From Cladophialophora immunda (Eukaryota; Ascomycota; Eurotiomycetes; Chaetothyriales; Herpotrichiellaceae): 64,000 bases of DNA. The stretch spans positions 2,834,806-2,898,805 of the forward strand of contig NW_015622543.1 in NCBI RefSeq assembly GCF_000835495.1, given 5' to 3'. Positions 47,547 to 58,681 of the stretch are shown here, in pieces. The notes below the pieces were generated by a model. The model saw nothing but the letters and a program-made list of their open reading frames with translations, was not told the DNA's origin and searched no databases. The translations under genes were made by a program, and so were the position numbers. Every line of letters starts with the position of its first letter. Position 1 is the stretch's first letter.

Positions 47547-48760
47547 CCTGGGCAGGTAGAGAACGGAGCAAACCAGTGCAATGTGGCCGGCGGGGAGGGA
47601 GAGGGGAGAGAAGAGGGCCACTAGCAGGTTATTTCAGGGCGATCGCGACCTAGAGGAGTAGAGTTGGTGAGCTTTCTGGACGTGTTAAGGGCTGGTAGTG
47701 TGTCGGGCGCGGTCCGCGGTCGTCGGACCTCTTGCGCAGGGAAATATACATACATTCGGCGAGACAAACGCGTTCATGGAGGGAGAATACCAAAATGCGA
47801 GGGGAGTTGAGTGGTGTGGTGGTGGGAGCATACAAGGAGCGTTGTTTGGTAGTGGGTGCAGGAGAAGAAAGAGTCAAGAACAAAGAGTTCAACATGACGA
47901 GGAGAAGTGGAGGGAGAGAAAAGACAATGCGAAATGCCCAGGAAGGCGGACGGACTAGTGTGTGCAGAGGGAAGAGAGCGTGCTGAGTGGTGGATTTGGA
48001 GGATTGGGGCAAGTGGCAGTTCTACAGTGGATGGCGGGCGGGATGCGTGGCTTGCTATGCGGATGGTGGAGCCTCCAAGCCGAGCCCTTGAATACAAGCT
48101 ATAGGTGGTTAATGCCCGTATCAATGTGCCTAGGAGGGAATAGGTGTGAATAGAGTAGGTAGGTTTAGTACCCTGAGTGCCTAAGTAGGCAGCACAAACA
48201 GCGGCATGCCACCACCTTTTGGGTCTTTTGCGCGGATTGGCGACCAGGGATCGGCGGAGACACCGCCGAGCGGCCTCCTCGTCACAGCCAATCATTGTCC
48301 ACTTGACTCCTCGACTAGCCATGGCCACTCATCAACCATCTCACCCGCCTCCTGTCATGGCCATAATTGTGCTTGTTCGACTCCGGCAGTCGATGCGAGT
48401 ACGATGAGGCTATCCATGAGCCTCTAGGAACGATATTCGGCCTGTTGTAGCCCATTATCAGCCTTATGGGCCTCCTAGCCACGACGCACGCCTGCGGCTT
48501 CTGGTACTGACCATGGCTACGACGCCCGGAACGCTCCCTACGTGATTCTTTGGGGGCACTGAAGCGATCCGATATTGAACAACCACGAAAATCCAGAAAC
48601 GACAACCTTTTGAGAGGCCTCTAGATCTGAGCGCAACGCTTCACACGTAAGTGTTTTCTAATGATCCAAGCCGCTCGTGAAGTAGTTGTTGTTGTTGTAC
48701 GTACATACTTGCCAGCATCCCTGCCGGAGCTCCTCTGTGGGAATCTGCACAGCATCCCTT
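47547..48760. other. Intergenic region upstream of Itc1-like gene
   Basis: 1.2 kb between two minus-strand genes. The 300 bp next to the Itc1-like start are purine-rich on the plus strand, meaning a pyrimidine-rich leader on the transcribed sense. CCTAGGAGGGAATAGG and TAGGTAGGT words occur near 48130-48190. No gene is recognised. Confidence 0.5.
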
Positions 48761-50511
48761 TCAAGACAAATAGCAGACCATAAACCCAAGCCACGAGCCC
48801 AGCACCCCAATTGCAGAATACGTGCTAATGAACATCAAGGGCAAAAATTCATATCTCTCTCCAAAGACCACTCGATGCAGCAAGGAACAGTACGCCATCA
48901 AGGGCACCGATATTGCAATATAAAGCAGAGCGAACCGATCCAACAAGAAAACTCGCCTTCGCGTGGGAGCTGGAGCTAACTGGCCGAAAGAGTAGAGGAA
49001 AACCATCAGCCAAGTTATCGTGTATGCCACCTTGATCGGGAACTCTGCAGCCGTGAAGAGAAGCGGAAATAGAGATACGTGCCCCGCCACTGCCAACGGG
49101 CGGAAGCTCGCCAGGTATGACCGGTCTTTGACAGCCAACAGACTGAAAGGAATGATGACAAGTAGAATCGCCTTCTCATGGACATGCCAGCCAAATAAGA
49201 AGGACGCGTACCCGCAGAGGGTGAGAGCTCCAACGAAAGTATCCCAGCTGGGTACGAGCCATAGCTTGGTTAGCGCGATGGTCTGGAAGGCCAAGGTAAG
49301 TCCAAAACACTGTCGAGCCGTGATGTCTGGTAAGACGGCGAATGAAGTGTCTCCGACCAAACCCCGTGTAACACTGTTCACCGCATTTTGATCAACCCTC
49401 AGGCCAAGATAAGGAGCACCAAGTATCAGCACCCGATCCACAAACGAGTAAATCGCCCAGACATTGGGTGCCCAATATGCGTGACAGAGGCCTCGCGCAA
49501 ATGGAAACAGTCGGCTTTTGAGTTGGTCGAGCTGACCCCACGCCGCGAATGGTCCGAACGCCACTCCGAAAATGCCAATAATGCTTGTGCCTAGTTTGAT
49601 GGTGTTTGCAAATTGAGGCTGAAACATGTTTTTCGGGTTCAGACAATAGCTCCGGAGGAGGTAGACAAAGTAGGCTGGTGCCAGGTAAAGGTATATGTGC
49701 TTGAAGCATAGAAGCAAGGCGAACAGGATACCGCTCAAAAGCAACGTCGACTCTTTCCGTGCAAAGACGACGGACAGAATCAAGATACCGTAAAGAAAGC
49801 CATTGTACTGGAAATGGATGTGGTCGATGATCAAGAAGCCCGGAGAGAGCAGGATCGAAAGCGCCACAGCATGACTTCGGCGGCGTGTTGCGGCAGGTGA
49901 GGACTCCATATACCTGCTCAGATCAGTAGTGCTCGCTCATGTTCGAGTCGTAAAACATACTTGTGCAAAGCGTAGACGAGCAACAGCTCTGTGATGATGA
50001 CGGAACTACGCTGGAAGTATATGGTGGCCCATGAATCATAGTTCAGGTTTTGAACTTGCACCATCCCAGCGTCAACCAGGGCAGCGGGCTGGGATAGAAG
50101 CCATTCAAACAGCGCAAATGCAGGAGGATAGTCCAATGTCCACTCTGATGTAGCCTGGCGCAGGGAGTCAGAGAATGCAAGCCTCGATAGCCAATGTTGA
50201 CCTCCACTAACCTCGTAGTACCATTTTTTTACCGGCAACGAATGAGTGATGGCCAGCCAATTCCGATGGACTTCAAAATCTGTCGACCTGTAGGACGGAA
50301 ACAGTAGAATCTTGAGAGCAGTGGCAACAATGGCTGTCTGAAATAAGGACGGCCATTGATCATGCCCGGCCTGTTTGGCCTTTGTCCTCTGCTCCTTGGA
50401 GAAGTATTAGCCGCGTGATATTGCTCCTTTATAATTGGGCTGCATGCTTACTGGGATAATAGGTGTATTGTCGCGAAATTGGCTTAAGGTTGTCGAAACT
50501 GTAGACGCCAT
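48761..50511 (-). CDS. alg8: Dolichyl-P-Glc:Glc1Man9GlcNAc2-PP-dolichol alpha-1,3-glucosyltransferase (four exons)
   Basis: ER membrane enzyme adding the second glucose to the N-glycan precursor. Exons: complement(50452..50511), (50212..50394), (49961..50154) and (48761..49913); 529 residues. The start is MASTVSTTL. Family marks: [18 protein letters not shown] with the catalytic Asp in the first luminal loop, KWYYE joined to [11 protein letters not shown], and [13 protein letters not shown], which separates ALG8 from ALG6 (ALG6 has a related but different string). About ten to twelve hydrophobic helices follow. Intron 2 (57 nt, GTTAGT...GCCAG) has no in-frame stop and is a multiple of three; it was removed because the family has no insert there. 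Intron 3 is 47 nt. The gene is divergent to an L-type lectin gene, another secretory-pathway component. Confidence 0.94.
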
Positions 50512-51092
50512 TAGGAGAAGTGCCTGGCTCGGGCTGGGAGTGGAAGATCATAGGAGGTGTTGCGTGAAGACTTGCACATAACGTGTAGAGAAAGCTAGGG
50601 CTTCATAATTGATCGTATGCTCCGCCGCACAAAGCGCACCCTTTTCTACGGAGCATCAAAACTGACCAGTAGTCTCGAGGTCGTCCCAAGGGTGCCTCCA
50701 GCATGCTGCCGGCTGCCATGAGGTGGCCATGACATGACACCTTGCGCTTGAGCCTCAAGCCACTTCTTTCATTTTCCTTTACCATCATATTTTCATGGAC
50801 GCATTTGAGGGATTCAAGCATCATGTTGTGTTTCAGAATTTAAACGTGCGACATCTTGTTGAGCCATCTCCAGTCACTCTTGACCTTGCGCGCGAGATCC
50901 GCTATTGTGTTATTGCCGTCTGCGTCACCTTCGCTACTGTATCAATATTTAAATCTTGGATGTCAAACACTAAACGACCTTCCTCTTGAGGTGGGCATTG
51001 TGTCGTCCACAAAAGTCTTCGGTGTGCAAACCTCGGTCATGGTCGATTGTTTCCGCAAAACTGACCCTTGACAGCATTGTATAACATCCACC
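50512..51092. promoter_or_regulatory. Divergent promoter region, ALG8 and lectin genes
   Basis: 581 bp between divergent starts of two early-secretory-pathway genes. AT-rich strings (TTTAAA at 50838, ATATTTAAAT at 50942) are visible. No clear unfolded-protein-response element was recognised by eye. Confidence 0.4.
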
Positions 51093-52355
51093 ATGAAGAT
51101 CACTCTTTCCTCCTCACTGCTCTCCCTTCTCTGGGCAGCGTCATCCCTTGCTCAAAATGTCGTCGACGAAATGTCTTTCGGACATAAACAGACCATCTCG
51201 CCAAACTCCTTTGCCATTCCTGGTTGGGCCATGCTGGGCGAAGGACATGTGCCGCAACTGTTGTCGGACAAAGTCATCCTTACACCTCCGTATGGCGGCC
51301 ACAAGCGGGGGGCACTATGGACCGAACAGAAGAACTCATTACAAGATTGGACTGTGGACTTCAAATTCCGAGCAAGCGCTGCAGATAGAGGCAGTGGGAA
51401 TTTGCAGCTGTGGTACGTGGCAAACGGAGACAAAACAGTGAGCACTTCGAGCATATACACCGTGGGGAATTGGGAAGGACTAGCAATAGTGGTCGATACA
51501 GTAGGAGGAGTGCAAAAGATTCGAGGGTTTCTCAATGACGGAACTGTCGATTACAGAAACCACGCGAACGTGGACAGCCTAGCATTTGGACATTGCGACT
51601 ACGTCTACCGCAATCTCGGGCGACCGTCTCACATCAACGTGAGACACTCTCGCGCCGGAGGCCTCGAAGTCCGTGTCGATGATAAAATGTGCTTCACCAC
51701 GGCAAAGATCTCCCTACCATCGGATTATGGCTTTGGGATGACCGCAGCATCAGCAGATCCTCCTGACTCCTTCGAAGTGTTTGCCTTCACTCTGTCGCCC
51801 ATAACCACGCTACCAACCCAACAAGGTACGAACCACCAAGCATTTTCCCAAAATCAAAATCAAGGCCAGGGGATGATGCAGATGGACGATCACCCGGCGT
51901 CCTACTACACCACGACAGAAACCCAATTCGCAGACCTCCACAATCGCCTCAACCTCATCTCCAAATCCATCCAGAACCTCTTCGCCGAAGTCCAACGCGT
52001 CTCTTCCACCTTGGAGTCCCGGCACGCCGAAATCCTGGCGCGCATGCCAAATTCCCAATCCATTATTAGTCTTGATAACCGGATGGCGAATCTCGACCGG
52101 GTCGTCTCCTCTCTGGAGAAGGAGTTGAAGAGCGGTGACCACCGCACGCAGTTTGCGAAGATAAGTGAGCAAATCGCGCAGACCCACGTCGGGGTGACGG
52201 AAGACGTGCCACAAAGGTTAAGGGAATATGTCATCGCGCACACGCCCAGGATCGGATTCATCCTGTATAGTTTTATGGCGTTCCAGACATGCTGCATTGG
52301 CGCGTTTGTATGGTATAAATGGCGAAAGAGTACGATGCCTAAGAAATACCTGTAG
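51093..52355 (+). CDS. L-type lectin cargo receptor (ERGIC-53/Emp46-47-like)
   Basis: Intronless, 420 residues. A signal peptide covers about 1-20 (MKITLSSSLLSLLWAASSLA). The L-type lectin domain spans about 25-230, with SFGHKQTISP, GALWTEQKN, a beta-rich core and the Asp/Asn Ca/sugar-site region (EGLAIVVDT, RGFLNDG). The disulfide-type Cys pair sits at HCDY and MCFTT. A coiled-coil stalk lies at about 290-365 (LNLISKSIQNLFAEVQRVSSTLE). One C-terminal TM helix (IGFILYSFMAFQTCCIGAFVW) is followed by a short tail ending PKKYL. KK at -4/-3 is a COPI-binding ER-retrieval signal. The role is sorting of glycoproteins from ER to Golgi. It is head-to-head with ALG8, in keeping with an N-glycan-related function. 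Confidence 0.93.
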   Translation: MKITLSSSLLSLLWAASSLAQNVVDEMSFGHKQTISPNSFAIPGWAMLGEGHVPQLLSDKVILTPPYGGHKRGALWTEQKNSLQDWTVDFKFRASAADRGSGNLQLWYVANGDKTVSTSSIYTVGNWEGLAIVVDTVGGVQKIRGFLNDGTVDYRNHANVDSLAFGHCDYVYRNLGRPSHINVRHSRAGGLEVRVDDKMCFTTAKISLPSDYGFGMTAASADPPDSFEVFAFTLSPITTLPTQQGTNHQAFSQNQNQGQGMMQMDDHPASYYTTTETQFADLHNRLNLISKSIQNLFAEVQRVSSTLESRHAEILARMPNSQSIISLDNRMANLDRVVSSLEKELKSGDHRTQFAKISEQIAQTHVGVTEDVPQRLREYVIAHTPRIGFILYSFMAFQTCCIGAFVWYKWRKSTMPKKYL

Positions 52356-52654
52356 GACTAATGGGACCACGGCGAGTTTATGGTCACTAGCTAGCTCGAA
52401 AATGGGCCCTTTTGTGGAGTTGGGAAAATGGTTGAACGAATGCAAAGCAAGAAAAATGCTCCTGCGCTTTGGTCTATCTATCTCTTGCGACCTGTCCTGA
52501 GGGCAGTTGGTCTATCATCCCGTCGTAGCTACATATTCCGGACCCGCCGCGACCAACATCTTCCACACCACGTCGGACCTTCTGAATCATACCTCGTGAA
52601 CATCCTGGGAACCCATTTTAGCCCCTTCCATGCTTCCATGCGCCGTTGAACCGA

Positions 52655-54364
52655 CTATGGCTTGCAACGATAGGCAAACCGCGGGTAGAGACAACACTCC
52701 CTGACGGTCCAGCGGCCGCACATCCAGGCCAAAAATCGCTCGAGGCCCAAACCGTACCCGCCGTGGGGGCTGGTGCCGTAGCGTCTCTGGTCCGTGTACC
52801 AGTAGTAGGGCTCGGGGTTGATTCCCTCGCGCTTGTAGCCGGCGAGCAGCTCCTCGTAGTCCCAGATCCTCATGCCGCCGCCCACGATTTCGCCGACGCC
52901 GGGCATGAGGACGTCCACACTCTCGGTCACCCGAGGGTCCGAGGGGTCCTTTTGCATGTAAAAGGGCTTGATCTCGGTGGGGAAGTGGGTGAGGAAGATG
53001 GGCACGTTGAGGATGTCGGTCATTCTGCGTTCGGCGGCCTCGGCGATGTCGTCCCCGAAATCGTGCGGTTTGCCTTCTTCGTTGGGTATCTCGTTTTCCA
53101 CCAACCAGGCAATGGCTTCGGAGTACTTCATGCGCTTAAAGGGGCGGGATGGGGCCTTGAAGTCCGGGTTGAGCTCGTAGATGTACTTGGCAATGACGGG
53201 GTCCGCGAGGGTGACTTCAATGACCCTACACACCACCTGCTCAATGTGGTTGAGCAGGTCGTCAAAGGTGATGAAGTCGAGTTCAGCCTCCACGTGTGTG
53301 TACTCACTCAGATGGCGGCGAGTAAGGGATTTCTCGGCCCGGAAGGACTTTTCAATGCAGTATACGTCGCCGAGTCCAGGGAGACAGGTCTCCAGGTACA
53401 GTTGGGAGGACTGGGTGAGGTAAGCCTTTTCACCGTAGTAGTTGAACTCGAAGAGAGTTGCACCGCCCTCGACTTGTGTCTGGACCATTGCCGGGGGGGA
53501 CACCTTGGTAAATTGCACTTCCTCGTAAGTCTTGATAAAGGACTTCTCGACGGCTGCTCGAACTTTCATGACGCTTGACGAGACGTCTCCACGTAGTGTG
53601 AGATGGCGGTTATCAAGCAGCTTCTGGGCATCGCCATCTTCTTGCACTTTGTTGGTTATGGCTTCCTTGTCACCAACCGCCGCTCCGATCACGGTGAAAT
53701 AGTCGGCATGGAGTTCGCGGTCGAGAGGGGCGTGCGCGCCCGGGGGAAGAGATTTGAGTTCACCCCGGATTTCGAGCGAAGTCTCGAGGGTCAGAGTCAT
53801 GGCCACATAGGTCTTGATTAAGTCGCCCGAGAAAAGACACTGCATCAGACCTTTGCCGTCTTTCAGCGTGACGAAGATGATGTCCTTCTGAGACCGTAGG
53901 TGGTGAACTCGACCCAATACTCGGACACGCGTGCCCTTGGAGTCTGCTGTGCCTAGCTTGATTTTGGCAGGATCAACGGTGTTGAGCTTGATCTTGACAG
54001 GCGCCGGCAAGCTTTCATCTTCTTTGATGACCACTTTCTTGGCTTCCTCGAGCACTTGCTTCCGTCTGTCTGCTTCTTGCTGTTCCCGAATAGCCAAGTC
54101 AGCGGCCTTCGCCTGTTTGCGTTGGTGCTGTTCGTAAAGGTTAGTGGCTTTCTTCAGCGCAGATTTGGACGCCGGCTTCCATTCTAGCCGCGAGGCTGGA
54201 TCAGCAGTGGCGTCTACCGGGGCGGTTTCGGATTTCCTAGTTTTGTATGTTGCTTTGGGGTGCTGCATGATTGCGAAGAGAAGAGTCTTGTAGGGAGCGG
54301 CTTCAGAGCCAGTGGCCGAGTCATCGTCGCGACCGACATCCTCGTCGACGTAGAAAGTATCCAT
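52655..54364 (-). CDS. ded81: Asparaginyl-tRNA synthetase, cytosolic
   Basis: Class II synthetase charging tRNA-Asn. Single exon, 569 residues. The start MDTFYVDEDVG (54364) is preferred over the longer in-frame extension to 54457, which lacks a good ATG. The N-terminal extension contains a Lys/Glu/Gln-rich helix and two KIKL-type segments at about 140-165. The OB-fold anticodon-binding domain follows (RVRVLGRVHHLRSQKDIIFVTLKDG). The catalytic core has motif 2 (FRAEKSLTRRHLSEYTHVEAE) and motif 3 (GLGLERFLAWM). FPTEIKPFYMQKD and ESVDVLMPGVGEIVGG with the final CLYPRF mark it as AsnRS rather than the closely related AspRS. It is divergent to an RNA-binding protein gene 1.7 kb away. Confidence 0.95.
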   Translation of the reverse strand: MDTFYVDEDVGRDDDSATGSEAAPYKTLLFAIMQHPKATYKTRKSETAPVDATADPASRLEWKPASKSALKKATNLYEQHQRKQAKAADLAIREQQEADRRKQVLEEAKKVVIKEDESLPAPVKIKLNTVDPAKIKLGTADSKGTRVRVLGRVHHLRSQKDIIFVTLKDGKGLMQCLFSGDLIKTYVAMTLTLETSLEIRGELKSLPPGAHAPLDRELHADYFTVIGAAVGDKEAITNKVQEDGDAQKLLDNRHLTLRGDVSSSVMKVRAAVEKSFIKTYEEVQFTKVSPPAMVQTQVEGGATLFEFNYYGEKAYLTQSSQLYLETCLPGLGDVYCIEKSFRAEKSLTRRHLSEYTHVEAELDFITFDDLLNHIEQVVCRVIEVTLADPVIAKYIYELNPDFKAPSRPFKRMKYSEAIAWLVENEIPNEEGKPHDFGDDIAEAAERRMTDILNVPIFLTHFPTEIKPFYMQKDPSDPRVTESVDVLMPGVGEIVGGGMRIWDYEELLAGYKREGINPEPYYWYTDQRRYGTSPHGGYGLGLERFLAWMCGRWTVRECCLYPRFAYRCKP

Positions 54365-56098
54365 GTTTGCGTGCGTGGTGGAAGGGCAGGGACAAGTCAG
54401 ATCAAAAATCCTGAAATCCTGAAAATATAAACCGCCGGCGTGAGTCAAACTTGTCAACGGGTGGCTTATCGGATAGAGCCAAGTTTAAGGTTTCGGAAAG
54501 GAGCGGCTAGCGCTCTTGGCAACGAGCATAAGAAGCTAAAATGGATTCGGACGCCGCAGTTTTTCGCTCCTTCGTCTTGCTCCCTCTCTCGTCTGTCTCT
54601 GTCACCTCGCGCCTCAACCAAATCTCCTGTGCCACACCAACATTGCGGTGGCTGCGGTTGGGGTCTCGAAGCCTTCCACTTCTGCTTGCCGACTGTCAGC
54701 AGCTTGTCTTGCTTGTGCAACATGTCGATGACGACGAACCCAAGTTGTTCCTCTCAGTATCATTGGCCTGCGCCAGAGGCCGCGGCACCGTCCTCCGTTC
54801 GTCTGGTAAGCGCAGGCAGAGTCGACGGCCAATCAAGCTCAGGGTTTAAAAGGGCAATCAAAACCCAGCGCCACACCACCCTGCTCGGCGAACTTGTCCC
54901 GCCTTCGAACCTGTCATGGGCCATGTTTCGCTCTCAGACTGACACCCCCCTCCCCTCCCCCCCCGACAAGGTGGACGGCACTCCGCACTGATCGCCGCAG
55001 GAATACCAAACCAACGTTGGCAGGTGAGCTTGCCCTTGTCTTGGGGGAAGCTTCAAATCTTGTGTTCCATGTTGGATTCGTTGCCAGAATGGCGGACCTG
55101 GTTGTCATCCCAAGGCCTGGCTTCAATTGGCCATTTCCCAAGGACCCCAGCCCCTACCAGCTTCTCCATAAAAGCAATCTATCGTCTAACCAAACTGTTC
55201 ATAGTGCCGCCTTACCTGCATCAGCCTGCAGATTGATCAACCCCCGTCCCATCATCTTGCAGCCATACGTTGCGAACCTTAAATCGGTTGTCTCCTGTAT
55301 CAGATTCATCGAAAACATGCCCACCTGGCACCTGCAGCCTGAACAAGCGCGGCCAGAGCTTCCTGCTGGGGGCGACGAGTGTCTCCAGGCCTACAATCCT
55401 GGGTCAGGACCATGGCGATGGGGTTTGCGCCTGTAATGGAATGCTGCTGACCTCGCCTGCGAGCGCACTGGGCTGGGCATTTGGCTACGGTTTGTCTTCC
55501 AATTGTCCGGGTTGGAGTCCACTTCCGCGTGCCTGGTCCCTTTCTCCGGTACTTTCCCCCTTATTTCTGATCCCCTTCCCTAGCCACCCATTTCAATTTG
55601 GCACTTTCCTAGACTCTAGACCCCCCCCCCCCCGGTCAATTGATTGCTTCCGTTTCTGAGCTGTTTCCCTCATTCTTCTGCTGGTTCACCGTTGCTCCTC
55701 CTTGATTTTGGCCCTACTCTCTCTTCTTCATTCTCTCGCTACCTCCTCGTCTCTGACCCATCTTCTCTTCTATTCCCATCATTTTGTTCCCTTCATTCAC
55801 TCGTTCCATTCCTCTGAGCCGATCTTGTTTTCGATCTTTTCCTTATAGACTCCATTCGTACCAGTCCATATTCCACCAGCCATTCGTTTATGTACAGACG
55901 CTCTGCCTCCCCGAGTCCTCTCCGCATCTTCAGACAGAACCTGCAGCCAGTCGTTCCGCTTGCGAAGCTCGAAACAGTGCTTTGACGGCCAGATTCGTGC
56001 TTCTTTTCACCCCCTTCCCCCCCTCTCCACAATAAGAAAGACGAACACCACCTGTCCTTGGACCTGGTCCTGGGGACACGATCCATCAATAATCCCAT
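54365..56098. other. Long divergent intergenic region with pyrimidine-rich leader
   Basis: 1.73 kb between the AsnRS and Nrd1-like starts. The part from about 55500 to 56040 is strongly C/T-rich on the plus strand, with a C13 run at 55621-55633; it looks like a long leader and core promoter of the Nrd1-like gene. The frames of 130-183 codons at 54440-55659 overlap each other, lack motifs and are probably chance. Confidence 0.5.
55621..55633. repeat. C13 homopolymer
   Basis: Thirteen C in the pyrimidine-rich region 0.47 kb upstream of the Nrd1-like start codon. Confidence 0.9.
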
Positions 56099-58681
56099 AT
56101 GCTTGCTGCAATGCAGAGTCAGGACGTGTTTGGGGGATTTGGCAGCCGTTATGCTTCTTCAAAATTTGGGACTGATAATACAGGCTTCAGTCATGGCGCG
56201 TACAATTCGAACCACACAGGCTATCCTCCATTCGCCGATCGCAACATGAGAAAACCTGCCATTCCTTCGATAGCTACTGCTACCAAAGATCAACAACATA
56301 GTTATAATGTCACCGAGCAGACTCCGGCTACCGCCTTTGATATGAATTTCACGCCCTTGTTGCCTTCTCAGCTTTTGCTGGGCAGCCCTTTCCAGCCAGG
56401 GTCTCCTGGTTCCTTCGCTTCTCCGCAGTTTCCCACCTTCAATCGCTTTGCCCCGGGAACAAATGCTCTTCACACGCAGACTCAGCAGTATCAACAGAAC
56501 CAACATGCTCAGGCCCAACTCGCGAGTCCTACTCAGCCCAATGCCAATCCGCTCTCGCCACAAGCATATCATACGGTCATGTCACCGGAAAGCTATACGG
56601 CACAGTCCCCAACCGGCTTCAGTGGCCTAGGTGGTGCGGCATTCGGGCATTACCAACCCATGGTAGGCATGGGCAACTCATGGATGACTGGTACAAGTCG
56701 CACAGTCTACTTGGGGAATATTCCAGCGGATACATCTGCCGAGGAGATCCTAAGTCACGTTCGAAGTGGTCAGATCGAATCCGTGAGGCTACTACCCGAA
56801 AAGAACTGTGCGTTTATTTCGTTCTTGGATAGCAGCTCTGCGACGCATTTTCATTCGGATGCCATCTTGAAAAAGTTGTCAATCAAGGGTCATGATATTA
56901 AGATTGGTTGGGGAAAGCCGTCCCAGGTGCCTACGTCGGTCGCTCTCGCTGTACAACAGTCGGGTGCGTCGAGGAACGTTTATCTAGGAAATCTTCCCGA
57001 GGACATCACTGAACAGGAGATTCGAGAGGACCTGGGCAAATTTGGGCCCATTGATACTGTCAAAATGGTTCGTGAGAAGGCGATCGGCTTCGTTCATTTC
57101 CTCTCCATCAGCAATGCGGTCAAGGCGGTGGCCCAATTGCCACAGGATCCCAAATGGGGTCCTCCGCGGCGCGTCTATTACGGCAAGGACAGGTGTGCCT
57201 ACGTTTCCAAGACACAGCAACAGAACGCGGCACAATACTTGGGCATCGCTCCCGGCTACGCCCACGTTCTCAATGGAGCTGACCGCGATTTGATATCCAA
57301 TGCCCTGGCACAGCAGTCGGTCGCGGCAGCTGCCGTTGCGACTACTGCAGGCGGCGTCAATAATCTCGGAAATCGAACTGTCTATCTTGGAAATATTCAC
57401 CCCGAGACCACCATCGAGGAGATTTGCAATGTCGTGCGCGGAGGTCTGCTTCATCACATCCGATATATCCCTGATAAGCATATCTGCTTTGTCACGTTCA
57501 TCGATCCCACGTCTGCTGCATCTTTCTATGCACTGAGCAATCTTCAGGGGCTGATGATCCACAACAGGCGGTTGAAGATTGGCTGGGGCAAACACTCAGG
57601 AGCTCTCCCGCCCGCCATTGCTTTGGCCGTGAGCGGAGGAGCCTCGCGGAATGTATATATCGGAAATCTCGATGAGAGCTGGAGCGAAGAACGGCTGCGA
57701 CAAGACTTCTCCGAGTACGGTGAAATCGAGTTGGTCAATACTCTGCGGGAGAAAAGCTGTGCCTTTGTCAACTTCACAAACATCGCCAATGCCATCAAGG
57801 CGATTGAAGCTGTCCGACAGCGGGAGGAGTACAAGCGGTTCAAGATCAACTTCGGCAAAGACCGGTGCGGCAATCCTCCACGCCAGAACCTGAACAATGC
57901 CAATGGCAGCCAACCACGTCTCCAGAATTCTATTGACAGCGCCGGGTCCCCCGCTGCGATGAATGGATTTGACCATGCTGTGTCGCAGTCGGGCTCTAGC
58001 CCCACGAGATCAACTGTTCCTACAGGACCCAAGGCATCATTGGGACCACAGTCTCAAGTCGCTGCGCGCCAGCCAACTCTGGCTGCGCCAACACCGTCAG
58101 CAATTCTGAACGCAGGTAGCAACAATCCGCTGACAATGTATCTGTCACATGTGTCGCAGCAGCAAGCTCAAGCTGAACAGGATTTGCGGGACGACTCCCT
58201 GACATTTGCCCAGCTACAGCAGCAACAGAATCAGGCTCTGGCGAACCAACAGGCCGCATTGTATGGTGAGATGCCGAATGGACACAGCGGAATGGACATG
58301 CCAACCTCGTCTCACATTCCTCGACAGAGCAGCATCAGCGGCGGATTCAATTCTAGTTCTCTGAGCAATGGCGCGTCCACTACCGTTGGAGGGCTCCTGG
58401 CCCCGACGAATACTGGGATAGGGGCGAGCAGGAGTGCCCATTCTCGAGCAGTGTCGCTCCCGGCGTTTTCGCAAGAGCTCTTTGGCGGCCAGCAGTCTAC
58501 GCAACCAGGCCCGTCGTCGTCACGCGGCTTTGGTGGGCATGCGCCTCAGGGCAGTTTTGGTGGGTTTGGATCTGTTTTCGGCACTGGCTTCGGGACCAGT
58601 GGGTTTAATGGACTGGGATTGACGAGCGATGGCCGTGGAGGTCTCTCCGGCTGGGCTGAGGAGGAAATAGGGGCAAAATAA
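56099..58681 (+). CDS. nrd1: Four-RRM RNA-binding protein, Nrd1-like
   Basis: Intronless, up to 860 residues; initiation could be at 56099 or at the fifth codon (56111, [11 protein letters not shown]). Four RRM domains start near residues 200, 290, 425 and 515, each opening with an RNP2-type string ([36 protein letters not shown]) and carrying an RNP1-type string ([36 protein letters not shown]). RRM1 and RRM3 are both followed by the same IGWGK motif, and RRM2 and RRM4 by YYGKDRC and NFGKDRC. This shows an ancient duplication of an RRM pair. The N- and C-terminal regions are Gln/Asn/Ser/Gly-rich and disordered. The layout matches fission-yeast Nrd1 (a MAPK-regulated mRNA-binding protein, unrelated to budding-yeast Nrd1). 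mRNA targets here are unknown. Confidence 0.92.
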   Translation: MLAAMQSQDVFGGFGSRYASSKFGTDNTGFSHGAYNSNHTGYPPFADRNMRKPAIPSIATATKDQQHSYNVTEQTPATAFDMNFTPLLPSQLLLGSPFQPGSPGSFASPQFPTFNRFAPGTNALHTQTQQYQQNQHAQAQLASPTQPNANPLSPQAYHTVMSPESYTAQSPTGFSGLGGAAFGHYQPMVGMGNSWMTGTSRTVYLGNIPADTSAEEILSHVRSGQIESVRLLPEKNCAFISFLDSSSATHFHSDAILKKLSIKGHDIKIGWGKPSQVPTSVALAVQQSGASRNVYLGNLPEDITEQEIREDLGKFGPIDTVKMVREKAIGFVHFLSISNAVKAVAQLPQDPKWGPPRRVYYGKDRCAYVSKTQQQNAAQYLGIAPGYAHVLNGADRDLISNALAQQSVAAAAVATTAGGVNNLGNRTVYLGNIHPETTIEEICNVVRGGLLHHIRYIPDKHICFVTFIDPTSAASFYALSNLQGLMIHNRRLKIGWGKHSGALPPAIALAVSGGASRNVYIGNLDESWSEERLRQDFSEYGEIELVNTLREKSCAFVNFTNIANAIKAIEAVRQREEYKRFKINFGKDRCGNPPRQNLNNANGSQPRLQNSIDSAGSPAAMNGFDHAVSQSGSSPTRSTVPTGPKASLGPQSQVAARQPTLAAPTPSAILNAGSNNPLTMYLSHVSQQQAQAEQDLRDDSLTFAQLQQQQNQALANQQAALYGEMPNGHSGMDMPTSSHIPRQSSISGGFNSSSLSNGASTTVGGLLAPTNTGIGASRSAHSRAVSLPAFSQELFGGQQSTQPGPSSSRGFGGHAPQGSFGGFGSVFGTGFGTSGFNGLGLTSDGRGGLSGWAEEEIGAK

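Noticed and set aside
52646..53578. 310-codon plus-strand frame
   Set aside because: It is antisense to the AsnRS catalytic domain; the long opening results from codon bias of the real gene.
54440..55436. Two overlapping plus-strand frames of about 180 codons
   Set aside because: They overlap each other in different frames, lack motifs and sit in the AsnRS/Nrd1 promoter region.
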